Notes: generated by a model not told the origin, from the sequence alone. DNA of 14,270 nucleotides from JAFEBO01 sp044375915 (GCA_044375915.1 JBILLU010000077.1:1-14270), one strand, 5' to 3'. Positions 6,623-14,270 are shown, counted from the first letter of the stretch. Numbers and translations: made by a program.

Positions 6623-7969
6623 ATGCGAACGCGACAGATGGACAGATGGACTCTTGCGGCCGCGTGCGTGGCCGCCGTGGCGATGCAGCCAGCCTTCGCC
6701 CAGGACAAAAAGAGACCCGAAACTCCGGTGTCTCCCAAGCCAAGCCCCACCCGGCCGACCCCCACGCCGACCCCGAAGCCGACCGCCAAGCCAGAAGGCA
6801 AGCCGACCGCTGCCGCCAAGCCGCGTTCGTTCTTTGAGGTCGTACGGGCGTTCGCCGGGCGCTGGGATCGCGACCACAACGGCGTGATCTCCGAGGCCGA
6901 GATCGATGCCCTGGTGATCGATCCGTACGTGAAGGGGGACCACGCGGCGGCGGTGGGGGCGATCAAGAACTACATGCGGATCTGGGGTTCGCTGATGCCC
7001 CAGCTCACGCCCGAGTACCTCGCCGCGGAGGAGAAGCGCTCGAAACCCTCGCCCGAGGACGACAAGGAGCCGTCGCTCACCGAGTTCAGCTTCGGGCTCG
7101 ACTGGAACAAGGCGTACACCGACGCGCTGAAACGCATCAGCGTCAGCGGCCGCGAGCTGTACAAGAACGACAAGCTCGATATCACCCAGTTCCACCAAGG
7201 CCAGCTCGGCGACTGCTACTTCGTCTCGCTATTGGGAGGCATGGTGCACCGCAACCCCGATGCGGTGCGGCGGATGATCACGCCGCTGCCAAACGGCGGG
7301 TACAAGGTCTCGTTCGGCGACGATCGTCCGGTGACAATCACGGGGCTCACCGACGCCGAGATCGCCACAAGCTCGACAACCGGCGACGAGGGGCTGTGGG
7401 TCGCGGTCTTCGAGAAGGCCTTCGGCACGCTGCGGCGGCGCCAGTTCCCCAACGAGCACAAGGACACCAAGGTCGCCACCGACACCATCGCCCAGGGCGG
7501 CTCGCCCACGACCACCATCCGCGTGCTCACCGGCAAAGAGCCCGACGAGATCGCGCTGCGTGACTCCACCGGCGAGGTTCGTGTGGTGGATGGGCAGCGG
7601 GTGACGCAGGTCAAGCCGGTGGCAACCGAGTCCGAGGTCACACGCATCGTCCGCGAGAAGATCATCGCCGCACTCAGCCGCAACAAACTCGTCGGCGTCG
7701 GCACGTTCCCCGAGCGCTTGCCCCCGGGCATCTCCGGCCAGCACGCGTACGCCGTCGTCGGGTACGACAAGGCGACCGACCGGCTCGAAGTCTGGAACCC
7801 GCACGGCAACACCCACACGCCCCGCGGCGAGCCCGGCCTCAAGTTCGGCTATCCGACCAAGGCCGGGTTGTTCTGGGTGCCCGCGTCCGACTTCCCGCAC
7901 ATCTTCGCGGTGGCGTTCGTGGAGGCGGATCGCTCGGCCGTGACCGAGGGACAGCGCGGCGGGAACTAG
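6623..7969 (+). CDS. Secreted EF-hand/calpain-family (C2) cysteine protease
   Basis: The 448-aa product begins with a Sec signal peptide (hydrophobic LAAACVAAVAMQPAFA, likely cleavage after residue 26). A Pro/Thr/Lys linker follows (~27-68, TPTPTPKPTAKP). Residues 82-93 (DRDHNGVISEAE) form a canonical EF-hand loop with D82, D84, N86, S90 and E93 as calcium ligands. The calpain core follows: QGQLGDCYFVSLL with oxyanion Gln192 and nucleophile Cys198, LWVAVFEKAF at 259-268, catalytic His374 in GQHAYAVVGYD and Asn392 in VWNPHG. The complete Cys-His-Asn set and Gln192-Cys198 spacing imply an active thiol protease exported to the periplasm or outside, possibly calcium-regulated. Upstream signals are weak (GAG near 6613). 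ATG 6638 is an alternative start within the same signal peptide. The octamer repeat encodes residues 4-11. No inhibitor or substrate gene is adjacent. Confidence 0.88.
   Translation: MRTRQMDRWTLAAACVAAVAMQPAFAQDKKRPETPVSPKPSPTRPTPTPTPKPTAKPEGKPTAAAKPRSFFEVVRAFAGRWDRDHNGVISEAEIDALVIDPYVKGDHAAAVGAIKNYMRIWGSLMPQLTPEYLAAEEKRSKPSPEDDKEPSLTEFSFGLDWNKAYTDALKRISVSGRELYKNDKLDITQFHQGQLGDCYFVSLLGGMVHRNPDAVRRMITPLPNGGYKVSFGDDRPVTITGLTDAEIATSSTTGDEGLWVAVFEKAFGTLRRRQFPNEHKDTKVATDTIAQGGSPTTTIRVLTGKEPDEIALRDSTGEVRVVDGQRVTQVKPVATESEVTRIVREKIIAALSRNKLVGVGTFPERLPPGISGQHAYAVVGYDKATDRLEVWNPHGNTHTPRGEPGLKFGYPTKAGLFWVPASDFPHIFAVAFVEADRSAVTEGQRGGN
6632..6656 (+). repeat. Octamer repeat inside the protease start region
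   Basis: CGACAGAT, GGACAGAT and GGACTCTTG run in frame at codons 4-11 of the protease gene, giving RQMDRWTL, the charged n-region of its signal peptide. GGACAGAT and GGACTCTTG are the same elements found in the intergenic arrays. Confidence 0.88.
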
Positions 7970-7997
7970 TCGCGATCGTGCCGGACCAAAGGCCGCG

Positions 7998-10900
7998 TCA
8001 CACGTTGAAGTACTTGGCTTCCGGGTGGTGCACGATGATCGCGCTGGTGCTCTGCTCCGGGTCGATCTGCCAGTTCTCGGTGAGCACGCAGCCGATGCGG
8101 TCGGGCTTGAGCAAGCGGAACAGCTTGTCCTGATCGCTCATGTCCGGGCAGGCGGGGTAGCCGAACGAGTAGCGGCTGCCGCGGTACTTCTGCGTGAAGA
8201 GGTCCTTGATCTTCGGGCTGTCGTCGTTGGCGATGCCCAGCTCCTGGCGGATGCGCTTGTGCCACATCTCGGCGAGGGCCTCGGCGGTCTCGACGCCGAT
8301 GCCGTGGAGGTAGAGGTAGTTGGTGTAGTCGTTCTTGGCGAAGAGCGCCTGGGCGGCCTCGCTGGCGTGCTTGCCCATGGTGACGCAGTGCAGGGGCAGG
8401 ACGTCCTTCTCGCCGCTCTCGATGGGGCGGAAGAAGTCGCTGATGCACAGGCGGCGTTTGTCGCCCTGACGCGGGAAGGTGAAGCGCTCGATCTCGCGGC
8501 CCTGGTCCTGCGGGTCGAAGACGACGAGGTCGTCGCCGTCGCTGTTGCAGGGGAAGTAGCCGTAGACGACGGCGGGGCGGAGGATCTTCTCGCGCTTGCA
8601 GCGGTCCTTGAGTTCCTCGAAGATGGGCTGGACCTTGTCCTCGAGCAGGTTCTCGTACTCGGCGTCGCTCATCGCGCCCTTCTTCATCTGCCACTGGCCT
8701 CGGAAGAGGGCGACGGGGTTGATGAAGGGGTAGACGTGATCGAGGTTGATGTCGTCGATGACGCGGGTGCCCCAGAACGGAGCCGTGGGCACGGCGATGG
8801 AGGTGGAGACATCCGACCGCACGCGCTCACGCACCGCGGTCCCACCCACTTCGTCGCTTCGTCGCTCCGTCGCTCCGTCGCCCTTATTGAGTGCCGCCAA
8901 CTTCTCGATGCGCGTCTTGTTGATCGCGTCCTCTGCCTTGCTCCGCTTGCCCAGGCGCTCGTCGATTTCCGTGGACAGCGTGTCCATCTGGCGCGTCATG
9001 ATCATGTCCATGGTGCGCAGGCCCTCGAAGGCGTCCTTGCCGTAGAAGCACTGGCCCTTGTACTGCGAGCGCAGGTGGCTTTCGCAGTAGTGGCGGGTGA
9101 GCGCAGCGCCGCCGAGGATCAGCGGCACGTTCAGGCCCAGCGTGTTCATCTCATGGATGTTCTCCTCCATGACGTTCACGCTCTTGACCAGCAGGCCGGA
9201 GAGGCCGATGGCGTCGGCCTGGTGCTGACGGAAGGCCTCGACGATGGCGCTGATCGGCTGCTTGATGCCGATGTTGAAGACCTTGTAGCCGTTGTTGGTC
9301 AGGATGATGTCGACCAGGTTCTTGCCGATGTCGTGCACGTCGCCCTTGACGGTCGCGAGCACGATCTTGCCCTTCTCCTGGCCCTGCACGCGTTCCATGA
9401 GGGGTTCAAGCTGCGCGACGGCCATCTTCATGACCTCGGCGCTCTGGAGCACGAACGGCAGCTGCATCTTGCCCGAGCCGAACAGTTCGCCGACGGTCTT
9501 CATGCCCTCGAGCAGGTGGTCGTTGATGATCGCCAGCGGCTTGTAGGTTTGCAGTGCGACCTCGATCGCTTCCTTGAGGCCCTGCTTCTCGCCGTCGATG
9601 ATGTGCGAACGCAGACGTTCCTCGATGGGCAGGTCGGCGAGCGACTTCTTCTGGACCTTGGCGGCCTGAGCGTCCTTGAAGAGCTCGATGAACGCTTGCA
9701 GCGGGTCGAAGGTCTCGGGCTGCCCGGCGGGCACGCCGGTGCCGCCGTTCTTGGTGGAGCGGCGGTCGTAGATGAGGTCGAGTGCCGCCTGCCAGTGGGC
9801 CGGATCGATCTTGTTGCTGGGCAGGATCTTGCTGGCGTGTACGATCGCGCCCGTGAGGCCCGCGACCCGCAGCTCGTGCAGGAACGCCGAGTTGAGCACC
9901 GTGCGTGCGACCGGGTTCAGGCCGAACGAGACGTTCGACAAGCCGACGACGGTCTGGCACTCGGGGAACGAGGCGCTGATCCGCTTGATGCCTTCGATGA
10001 GTTCGAACGCGGAGCGGCGGTCGCTCTCCATGCCGGTGGAGATCGGCAGCACGAGCGGGTCGAACATGACGTCGCTCGGGTCCATCTTGAACTTCTCGAC
10101 GGCTCGGCGCAGGCCACGCTCGGCGATCGAGTGCTTGCGGTCGGCGGTGCGGGCCATCGAGGCCTGCTTGTCCTCGTCGATCGAGCCGATGAGGATCGCC
10201 GCCCCGTACTTCTTGCACAGGCCGAGGATCTCGTCGAACTTCTCGTCACCTTCCTCGAAGTTGGCGGAGTTGACGATGCACTTGCCACCGGCGTGCTTGA
10301 GGCCCGCCTCGATGGTCTTGACCTGGGTGCTGTCGATCATCAGCGGGGCGTCGACCTGACGCACCACCCGCTTGACGATCTCGGTCATGTCGCGGACGTT
10401 GTCGCGGCCGGCGTAGTCGACGTTGAGGTCGAGCACGTGCGCACCCTCGCGCACCTGCTCGCGGGCGAGGGACACGATGTCGTCCCAGGCTTCCTTTTCC
10501 AGCAGCGTCTTGAACGCGCGGCTGCCCGACGAGTTCATCCGCTCGCCCACGATCAGGAACGAGTTGTCCTGCCGGTAATCGGCGACGCCGTAGAGGCTGG
10601 TCGCGCCCGGCTTGGGGCTGTTCTTGGCGATCTTGTACGCGGGCCGGTTGCCCACGGCCTCGCTGAGCAGCTTGATGTGCTCGGGCGTCGTGCCGCAGCA
10701 GCCGCCGACGATGCTGACGCCGGCTTCTTCAACGAACTTCAGCATCGCCTCGACGAAGGGCTGAGGCTTCAGCGGGTACTCGGTGCGGCCTTCGACCAGG
10801 ACGGGAAGACCGGCATTGGGGAGCACGCTGACGCGGCGCTCGTCGCCGGTGACGGTCTTGCGGCCGCGGACGTTGGCCCAGTTCTTGCCCAGCCAGTTGA

Positions 10901-11612
10901 CGTGCTCGGCCATCTCGGTGGGGCCGGTGGCGCAGTTGAGGCCCAGCGACGCGATCGGGTACTGCGCGAGCGCGGTGGCCGCGGCTTCGATCGAGGAGCC
11001 GAGCAGCATCGTGCCGGTGGTCTCGATGGTGACGCTGGCGAGGATCGGGATGTCGGCGGTCGTCTTGCCCGCTTCATCGAGGGCCGCCAGGCACGCGTTG
11101 ATCGCGCACTTGACCTGCAGAAGGTCCTGACAGGTCTCGATCATGAAGCAGTCGATCCCGCCCGCGATCATGCCGCGGCACTGCTCGCGGTAGGAGTCGA
11201 ACATCTCCTCCCAGTTCGTATTGCCCAGCGTGATCAGCTTCGTGCCCGGGCCCATCGAGCCGGCGACGAAGCGTGGCTTGTCCTTGGTCGAGTGCTTGTC
11301 GCACGCCGCACGGGCGACTTCGGCGCCCATCTTGGCGAGCTGGTAGGTCTCGGGTGTCAGGTCGAACTCAGCGAGGACCAGCTTGTTGGCGCCGAAGGTG
11401 TCGGTCTCGACCACATCGGCCCCGGCGAGCAGGTAGGCCTCGTGGATCTCGCCGATGACGTCGGGGCGGGTCTTGACCAAGATGTCGGTGCAGTTCTCGC
11501 AGCCGCAGTAGTCGTGCTCGACCGAGAGGCTGCGGCTGTAGATCTGGGTGCCCATGCCGCCGTCGAAGACGATGACGCGTTTTGAGAGTTCCTGGAGGAA
11601 GCGGCTGGGCAT
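7998..11612 (-). CDS. metH: Cobalamin-dependent methionine synthase (EC 2.1.1.13)
   Basis: This cytosolic enzyme transfers the methyl group of 5-methyltetrahydrofolate through methylcobalamin to homocysteine, making methionine. The 1204-aa product has all modules. The homocysteine-binding domain opens with VIVFDGGMGTQI, with zinc ligands C227 (NCATG) and C305/C306 (GGCCGTT). The pterin domain begins near residue 350 (VGERMNSSGSRAFK). A helical cap and Rossmann B12 domain carry DVHDIGKN, with cobalt ligand H760 in the D-x-H-x-x-G motif. The reactivation domain runs from about 945 to the end, with the S-adenosylmethionine motif R1147-Y-S-F-G-Y-P-A-C-P. Length is close to E. coli MetH (1227 aa). 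The ATG at 11612 has GGAG 6 bases upstream. Oddly, an octamer repeat lies in the B12/reactivation linker. The gene has its own promoter and converges with the protease gene 28 bases away. Confidence 0.98.
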   Translation of the reverse strand: MPSRFLQELSKRVIVFDGGMGTQIYSRSLSVEHDYCGCENCTDILVKTRPDVIGEIHEAYLLAGADVVETDTFGANKLVLAEFDLTPETYQLAKMGAEVARAACDKHSTKDKPRFVAGSMGPGTKLITLGNTNWEEMFDSYREQCRGMIAGGIDCFMIETCQDLLQVKCAINACLAALDEAGKTTADIPILASVTIETTGTMLLGSSIEAAATALAQYPIASLGLNCATGPTEMAEHVNWLGKNWANVRGRKTVTGDERRVSVLPNAGLPVLVEGRTEYPLKPQPFVEAMLKFVEEAGVSIVGGCCGTTPEHIKLLSEAVGNRPAYKIAKNSPKPGATSLYGVADYRQDNSFLIVGERMNSSGSRAFKTLLEKEAWDDIVSLAREQVREGAHVLDLNVDYAGRDNVRDMTEIVKRVVRQVDAPLMIDSTQVKTIEAGLKHAGGKCIVNSANFEEGDEKFDEILGLCKKYGAAILIGSIDEDKQASMARTADRKHSIAERGLRRAVEKFKMDPSDVMFDPLVLPISTGMESDRRSAFELIEGIKRISASFPECQTVVGLSNVSFGLNPVARTVLNSAFLHELRVAGLTGAIVHASKILPSNKIDPAHWQAALDLIYDRRSTKNGGTGVPAGQPETFDPLQAFIELFKDAQAAKVQKKSLADLPIEERLRSHIIDGEKQGLKEAIEVALQTYKPLAIINDHLLEGMKTVGELFGSGKMQLPFVLQSAEVMKMAVAQLEPLMERVQGQEKGKIVLATVKGDVHDIGKNLVDIILTNNGYKVFNIGIKQPISAIVEAFRQHQADAIGLSGLLVKSVNVMEENIHEMNTLGLNVPLILGGAALTRHYCESHLRSQYKGQCFYGKDAFEGLRTMDMIMTRQMDTLSTEIDERLGKRSKAEDAINKTRIEKLAALNKGDGATERRSDEVGGTAVRERVRSDVSTSIAVPTAPFWGTRVIDDINLDHVYPFINPVALFRGQWQMKKGAMSDAEYENLLEDKVQPIFEELKDRCKREKILRPAVVYGYFPCNSDGDDLVVFDPQDQGREIERFTFPRQGDKRRLCISDFFRPIESGEKDVLPLHCVTMGKHASEAAQALFAKNDYTNYLYLHGIGVETAEALAEMWHKRIRQELGIANDDSPKIKDLFTQKYRGSRYSFGYPACPDMSDQDKLFRLLKPDRIGCVLTENWQIDPEQSTSAIIVHHPEAKYFNV
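8850..8881. repeat. Four octamers inside the metH interdomain linker
   Basis: TTCGTCGC, TTCGTCGC, TCCGTCGC and TCCGTCGC lie contiguously in the coding sequence. On the minus strand they encode about residues 911-921 (within GATERRSDE), between the B12-binding and reactivation domains. Flanking residues are hydrophilic and poorly structured in appearance, as expected of a linker. Gain or loss of one copy would shift the reading frame. Confidence 0.9.
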
Positions 11613-11854
11613 GAGGGGCTCCGAGCGGAAGGGTCCGGTAAGTGCCTGAGGCCAAAGGGGGAGAAACAGCGACGCGGAGTATATTCATCCGTCTATGCGG
11701 ATCAATGGATGAATGTTCGGAGCGGGCGGGGATTGTCCGGCCCTTCCCACCCCCCCCGGTCATCGGTTGATCGCCGACTCGGCCCCTGCCCGGTCCTAGG
11801 CGCGAGCTGGGCCGAACCGTGTGCGTGCCGGTTTGAGGGGTCAGGACGGTCCGA
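11613..11854. other. Intergenic region between metH and the oxidoreductase gene
   Basis: This 242-base region holds the metH ribosome binding site (11619-11622) and promoter (11678-11705). A C-run (about 11748-11757) and GC-rich sequence make up the rest. Downstream of the oxidoreductase stop I see no stem with a T-run, so that operon has no obvious intrinsic terminator and could read through towards metH. The predicted metH leader, under 60 bases, is too short for a cobalamin riboswitch. Confidence 0.6.
11678..11714 (-). promoter_or_regulatory. Putative sigma70-type metH promoter with overlapping inverted repeat
   Basis: Reading the minus strand, TTGATC (11705-11700) is followed after 16 bases by TATACT (11683-11678), a good -35/-10 pair. 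Transcription would start near 11670, leaving a leader of about 58 bases before ATG 11612. ATTCATCC (11683-11690) and GGATGAAT (11707-11714) are exact inverted repeats with a 16-base gap, spanning the promoter spacer and bracketing the -35. They could be a repressor operator or just another dispersed GGATGAAT element. Confidence 0.55.
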
Positions 11855-12973
11855 TCACGGGGTCGAAGGCGTGCGGGGAGTCTGAGCCGCACGGATCTGG
11901 CGGCGGGCTTCGTCGAGGATCTCGACGGCGATGAGGTTGGTTTCCAGGCTCGACAGCGGGTCCACCGGGCACTCACCCCGCACAACGCGGCGGAGGTAGG
12001 TCCATTCGTCCTTCAGGTCGGCGGTCATCGGTGGGGGTTCGACGGCCCTGGCGGCCTGATCCGGAGCGCGGAGGTGCAGGGCCTGCCACTTGCCGCAGTG
12101 GATCGAGCCTCGCTCGGTGTGAAGGTCGGTTTCCTTGTTGTCGTGGGTCCACGCCCAGGAGGCCTGGATGACGCTGGTGGCTCCGGGGTACTCGAGGATG
12201 ATGGTCGCGTCGTCGTCGACGTTGGGGTAGACGGTGGGCTTGAGCGTGGCGGCGGTGGCGGTGATGCGGGTGGGGCGCTGCCCTTGCATGAACCAGGTGG
12301 AGAGCACGGCTCCGTAGCAACCGAAGTCGATGAGCGCGCCGCCGCCGTTCTGCTCGGGGTCGGTGAGCCAGGCGAGAAATTCGCTCGTGCAACCGATCTC
12401 CTTTGGTCCCTTGTGGCCGTGGCGGAAGACCATGCGACGGATCGGCGCGAACGCTCCGGTTTCGACCAGCCGGTGAGCTTCACGCACGCTGGCGTACCAA
12501 CTGGTCTCGAAGTTGGTGAGCAACAGAACGTTGTGCTTGCGGGCGAGCGAGGCCATGCGGGTCGCGGCGTCTTTGTCGAAGGCGAGCGGCTTCTCGACCA
12601 GCAGGTGCACGCCGCGCGGTGCGCACGCGGCGACGGCGGATTCGTGATCACGGATCGAGGTCATCACGCTGGCAGCCTCGGGCTTGGTCTGATCGAGCAT
12701 GGTGCCGAGGTCGGCGTGCCACAGCGCTTCGTCGAGGTGGTACTTCGAGGCGAGGCGATCGAAGAGCGCTCGGTTGGGTTCGTAGATGCCGACGATTTCG
12801 AGATCGGTGCGCTGCGAATCGGCCCAGAGCAGGCCCTCGACGTGGCCGTGGACGAGGCCGATGACCGCGATCCGCAGCGGGCGGACTTCGGGCCCGGGGG
12901 CGGAAGGAGCGGGGGCAGCGTGGGAGGTGAGCGGCGCGAGCAGGCCGAAGAGCCACGCGAGGGTGCGGTTCAT
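11855..12973 (-). CDS. Exported Gfo/Idh/MocA-family oxidoreductase
   Basis: The 372-aa product begins at ATG 12973 with a Sec-like signal peptide (LAWLFGLLAPLTSHA, cleavage near residue 19). No twin arginine is visible. A nucleotide-binding fold follows: RIAVIGLVHGHVEGLL at 34-49, where GLVHGHV replaces the usual GxGxxG, as in many secreted planctomycete members. EKP at 127-129 is the family hallmark in the nicotinamide-binding region. GGGALIDFGCYGAVLSTW at 210-227 matches the catalytic DxGxY/H strip of the C-terminal Gfo/Idh domain. Members oxidise or reduce sugars, inositols or related alcohols with NAD(P); the substrate is not predictable here. The strong ribosome binding site is missing, and the start lies 19 bases after the TPR gene stop, suggesting translation from a shared transcript. 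Confidence 0.87.
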   Translation of the reverse strand: MNRTLAWLFGLLAPLTSHAAPAPSAPGPEVRPLRIAVIGLVHGHVEGLLWADSQRTDLEIVGIYEPNRALFDRLASKYHLDEALWHADLGTMLDQTKPEAASVMTSIRDHESAVAACAPRGVHLLVEKPLAFDKDAATRMASLARKHNVLLLTNFETSWYASVREAHRLVETGAFAPIRRMVFRHGHKGPKEIGCTSEFLAWLTDPEQNGGGALIDFGCYGAVLSTWFMQGQRPTRITATAATLKPTVYPNVDDDATIILEYPGATSVIQASWAWTHDNKETDLHTERGSIHCGKWQALHLRAPDQAARAVEPPPMTADLKDEWTYLRRVVRGECPVDPLSSLETNLIAVEILDEARRQIRAAQTPRTPSTP

Positions 12974-12992
12974 GGGGCCAGCATACTGCGAG

Positions 12993-14270
12993 TCAAGGGC
13001 TCTTGGGGCCGCGGAGCTCGGCCTTGGTCGCATCGAGCAACTTCTTGTCGTCGTCGGCGTTGCGGGCCTTGGCGATTTCGGGCTCGGCCTTGGCGAGGAG
13101 CGGCTCGGCGAGCTCGGGCTGGTTGAGATCGATGGCGGCCCGGGCGAGGTTGATGAACAGCCGTGCGCGCCGATTCGTTCCCGGCGGCGCCACCTCGTCG
13201 GCGGCGGCGATGAGGTCTGCCAGCGTGCCACGGGCGTCGTCGTCGCTGCGCTCGCGTTTGAGCGGCTTGGCGACGTCCATCAGGCGTGCTTTGAGCGTCT
13301 GGCGCTCGGAATCGCTGGCGAATCGGAATCGGCAGCCCGCGTATCGGATGGCCCAGCGGCGCGAGTTGGCTTCGTCTCCGGCGTCGGTGTAGGAGAGTTG
13401 GGCAAAGTCCGCGGCCTTCTCGGCGAAGAACGCGAAGTCGCCCTCTGCGTGCTCGAAGATGTCCGAGGCCTTGGCGGCGAGCGGGGCGGCCTCCGCCGGG
13501 CGGTCGTTGCGCCGGAGTGTGGCGGCGACCGTGACCAGCGGGATGCCGCGGTGGGTGTGGCCCTCGGGGAAGATCTTCTCCGACTGCTCGATCATGCCCT
13601 CGGCGTACTGCAGAGCCTCCGCGTTGCGCTTCAAGCGCAGCAGCACGTTCACGAGGTTGTTCCGCGTCGTTAGCGAGAGCGGCTGGTACTTGCCTGCGGC
13701 GGCTTCCTGCTCGATCAGGAGCTGCTTGAGCTGCGGCTCGACCTCGTTCACGCGGTTCATCGCGTTGAGCATCACCAGGTACGTCGCGCGGGCGTTCAGG
13801 CGCGAGGAGTGTCCGACGGGGAGATGCTCGTCGGCGAGTGCGATCGATTCTTTCAGGATCGGCTCGGCCTTCTCGAACTTCCCGGCCGACTGGAGCATGT
13901 TGCCGTAGGAGGTGCTGGCGGTGATGCGGCCCAGGTGCTCGTCGCGGAGCACGGTCGGGAAGAGCGGGTAAATGCGTTCGAAGAGCGCGAGGGCCTTCTC
14001 CTGTTCGCCGGCGTTGGCGAGGGCGACCGCGAGCTGCGACTCGCCGTTGAGGACGTGGACACCTTGGGGGCCCTCGATCGCCTTGTAGATCTCGATGGAC
14101 TTCTCGTGCTGTTCGGCCGACAGGTTCCACATACCGAGCGTGTTGTAGATGCGGCCCAGCTCGTAGCGCAATTCGGCTTGGATCTTGGGGCTGCCGCCGA
14201 ACTTCTCGGCGATGCCCTTCTCGGCCACCTTGAGCACGTCGAGAACCTTGACGTCGTAGCCCATCTTGTC
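12993..14270 (-). CDS. TPR-repeat protein, 5' end outside window; possibly C-terminal part of a Ser/Thr kinase
   Basis: The reading frame stays open to the end of the window, and the first Met (14264) is probably internal: the preceding codons Asp-Lys join smoothly to MGYDVKVLDVLKVAEKGIAE, and no ribosome binding site is assessable. At least 425 residues are helical repeats, about seven TPRs, for example ELRYELGRIYNTLGMWNLSA, QLAVALANAGEQEKALALFE, YGNMLQSAGKFEKAEPILKE and NLVNVLLRLKRNAEALQYAE. The H-containing linkers (LPVGHSSRLNARATY, FPEGHTHRG) are of kinesin-light-chain type. In planctomycetes such arrays often follow a membrane-anchored Ser/Thr kinase, and the opening segment resembles the stretch after the transmembrane helix in those proteins. 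No kinase motif is inside the window, so this remains inference. The gene is followed 19 bases later by the oxidoreductase. Confidence 0.82.
   Translation of the reverse strand, partial: DKMGYDVKVLDVLKVAEKGIAEKFGGSPKIQAELRYELGRIYNTLGMWNLSAEQHEKSIEIYKAIEGPQGVHVLNGESQLAVALANAGEQEKALALFERIYPLFPTVLRDEHLGRITASTSYGNMLQSAGKFEKAEPILKESIALADEHLPVGHSSRLNARATYLVMLNAMNRVNEVEPQLKQLLIEQEAAAGKYQPLSLTTRNNLVNVLLRLKRNAEALQYAEGMIEQSEKIFPEGHTHRGIPLVTVAATLRRNDRPAEAAPLAAKASDIFEHAEGDFAFFAEKAADFAQLSYTDAGDEANSRRWAIRYAGCRFRFASDSERQTLKARLMDVAKPLKRERSDDDARGTLADLIAAADEVAPPGTNRRARLFINLARAAIDLNQPELAEPLLAKAEPEIAKARNADDDKKLLDATKAELRGPKSP

Noticed and set aside
4755..6887. A plus-strand open frame of 710 codons across the ATPase end and the MFS gene
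   Set aside because: It overlaps the real ATPase end, the G-rich repeat, the MFS gene in antisense and the start of the protease. Its composition (Arg, Glu, His and Gln rich) is typical of an antisense shadow.
8025..11585. A plus-strand open frame of 1186 codons opposite metH
   Set aside because: It is a mirror of the metH codons: GC-rich third positions on the minus strand remove stop codons from the opposite frame. The translation is monotonous in Val, Leu, Asp and Ala with no domain, and MetH explains the region fully.
11613..11680. SAM, SAH or cobalamin riboswitch in the metH leader
   Set aside because: The leader predicted from the promoter is under 60 bases. I found no B12-box, and no convincing match to SAH or SAM riboswitch cores. 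A covariance-model search would settle it.
11855..13231. Longer oxidoreductase reading frame starting at 13231
   Set aside because: The extra 86 codons overlap the TPR gene in another frame and read as low-complexity Ser/Pro/Arg. The ATG at 12973 begins a signal peptide directly after the TPR stop.

Overview
The window is GC-rich bacterial chromosome with well-separated genes, long simple-repeat intergenic regions and many secreted or multidomain proteins. A secreted EF-hand/calpain-type protease, an exported Gfo/Idh-type oxidoreductase and kinesin-light-chain-like TPR repeats of the kind found behind planctomycete Ser/Thr kinases together suggest a member of Planctomycetota, perhaps Phycisphaerae. 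That placement is inference from gene content; there is no rRNA or other phylogenetic marker here.

Layout, left to right. (1) 1-1746: an octamer repeat, then a secreted SH3-like/coiled-coil protein gene ending in a strong intrinsic terminator. (2) 1747-2663: a roughly 0.9 kb gene-free block of octamer tracts, a 20-bp palindrome, a tandem array of hairpin units and GT/GGGT microsatellites. (3) 2664-4938: a plus-strand cluster of a 124-aa unknown protein, a second unknown protein that appears frameshifted, and a RepA-like AAA ATPase with a putative winged-helix tail. An inverted pair of octamer tracts separates the last two. (4) 5058-6368, minus: an MFS permease, convergent with the ATPase across a G-rich hexamer tract. 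(5) 6623-7969, plus: a secreted EF-hand/calpain-like cysteine protease. (6) 7998-11612, minus: full-length cobalamin-dependent methionine synthase metH, with a recognisable sigma70-type promoter. (7) 11855-14270, minus: a probable operon of a TPR protein (5' end outside the window) and an exported Gfo/Idh oxidoreductase.

Most of the protein genes are ordinary and do not form one pathway. The unusual feature is a family of tandem repeats whose sequences differ but whose period is constantly 8 bp: GGACAGAT/GTCCATCT, AGGGGAGC, ACTCTTGG, AGAGACGG and, inside metH, TCCGTCGC/TTCGTCGC. They occupy intergenic regions in both orientations, build hairpin units, supply the first codons of the calpain gene, and lie in the interdomain linker of MetH. 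Because 8 is not a multiple of 3, copy-number change inside a gene would shift the reading frame. Whether these tracts are mutable or functional cannot be decided from one sequence.
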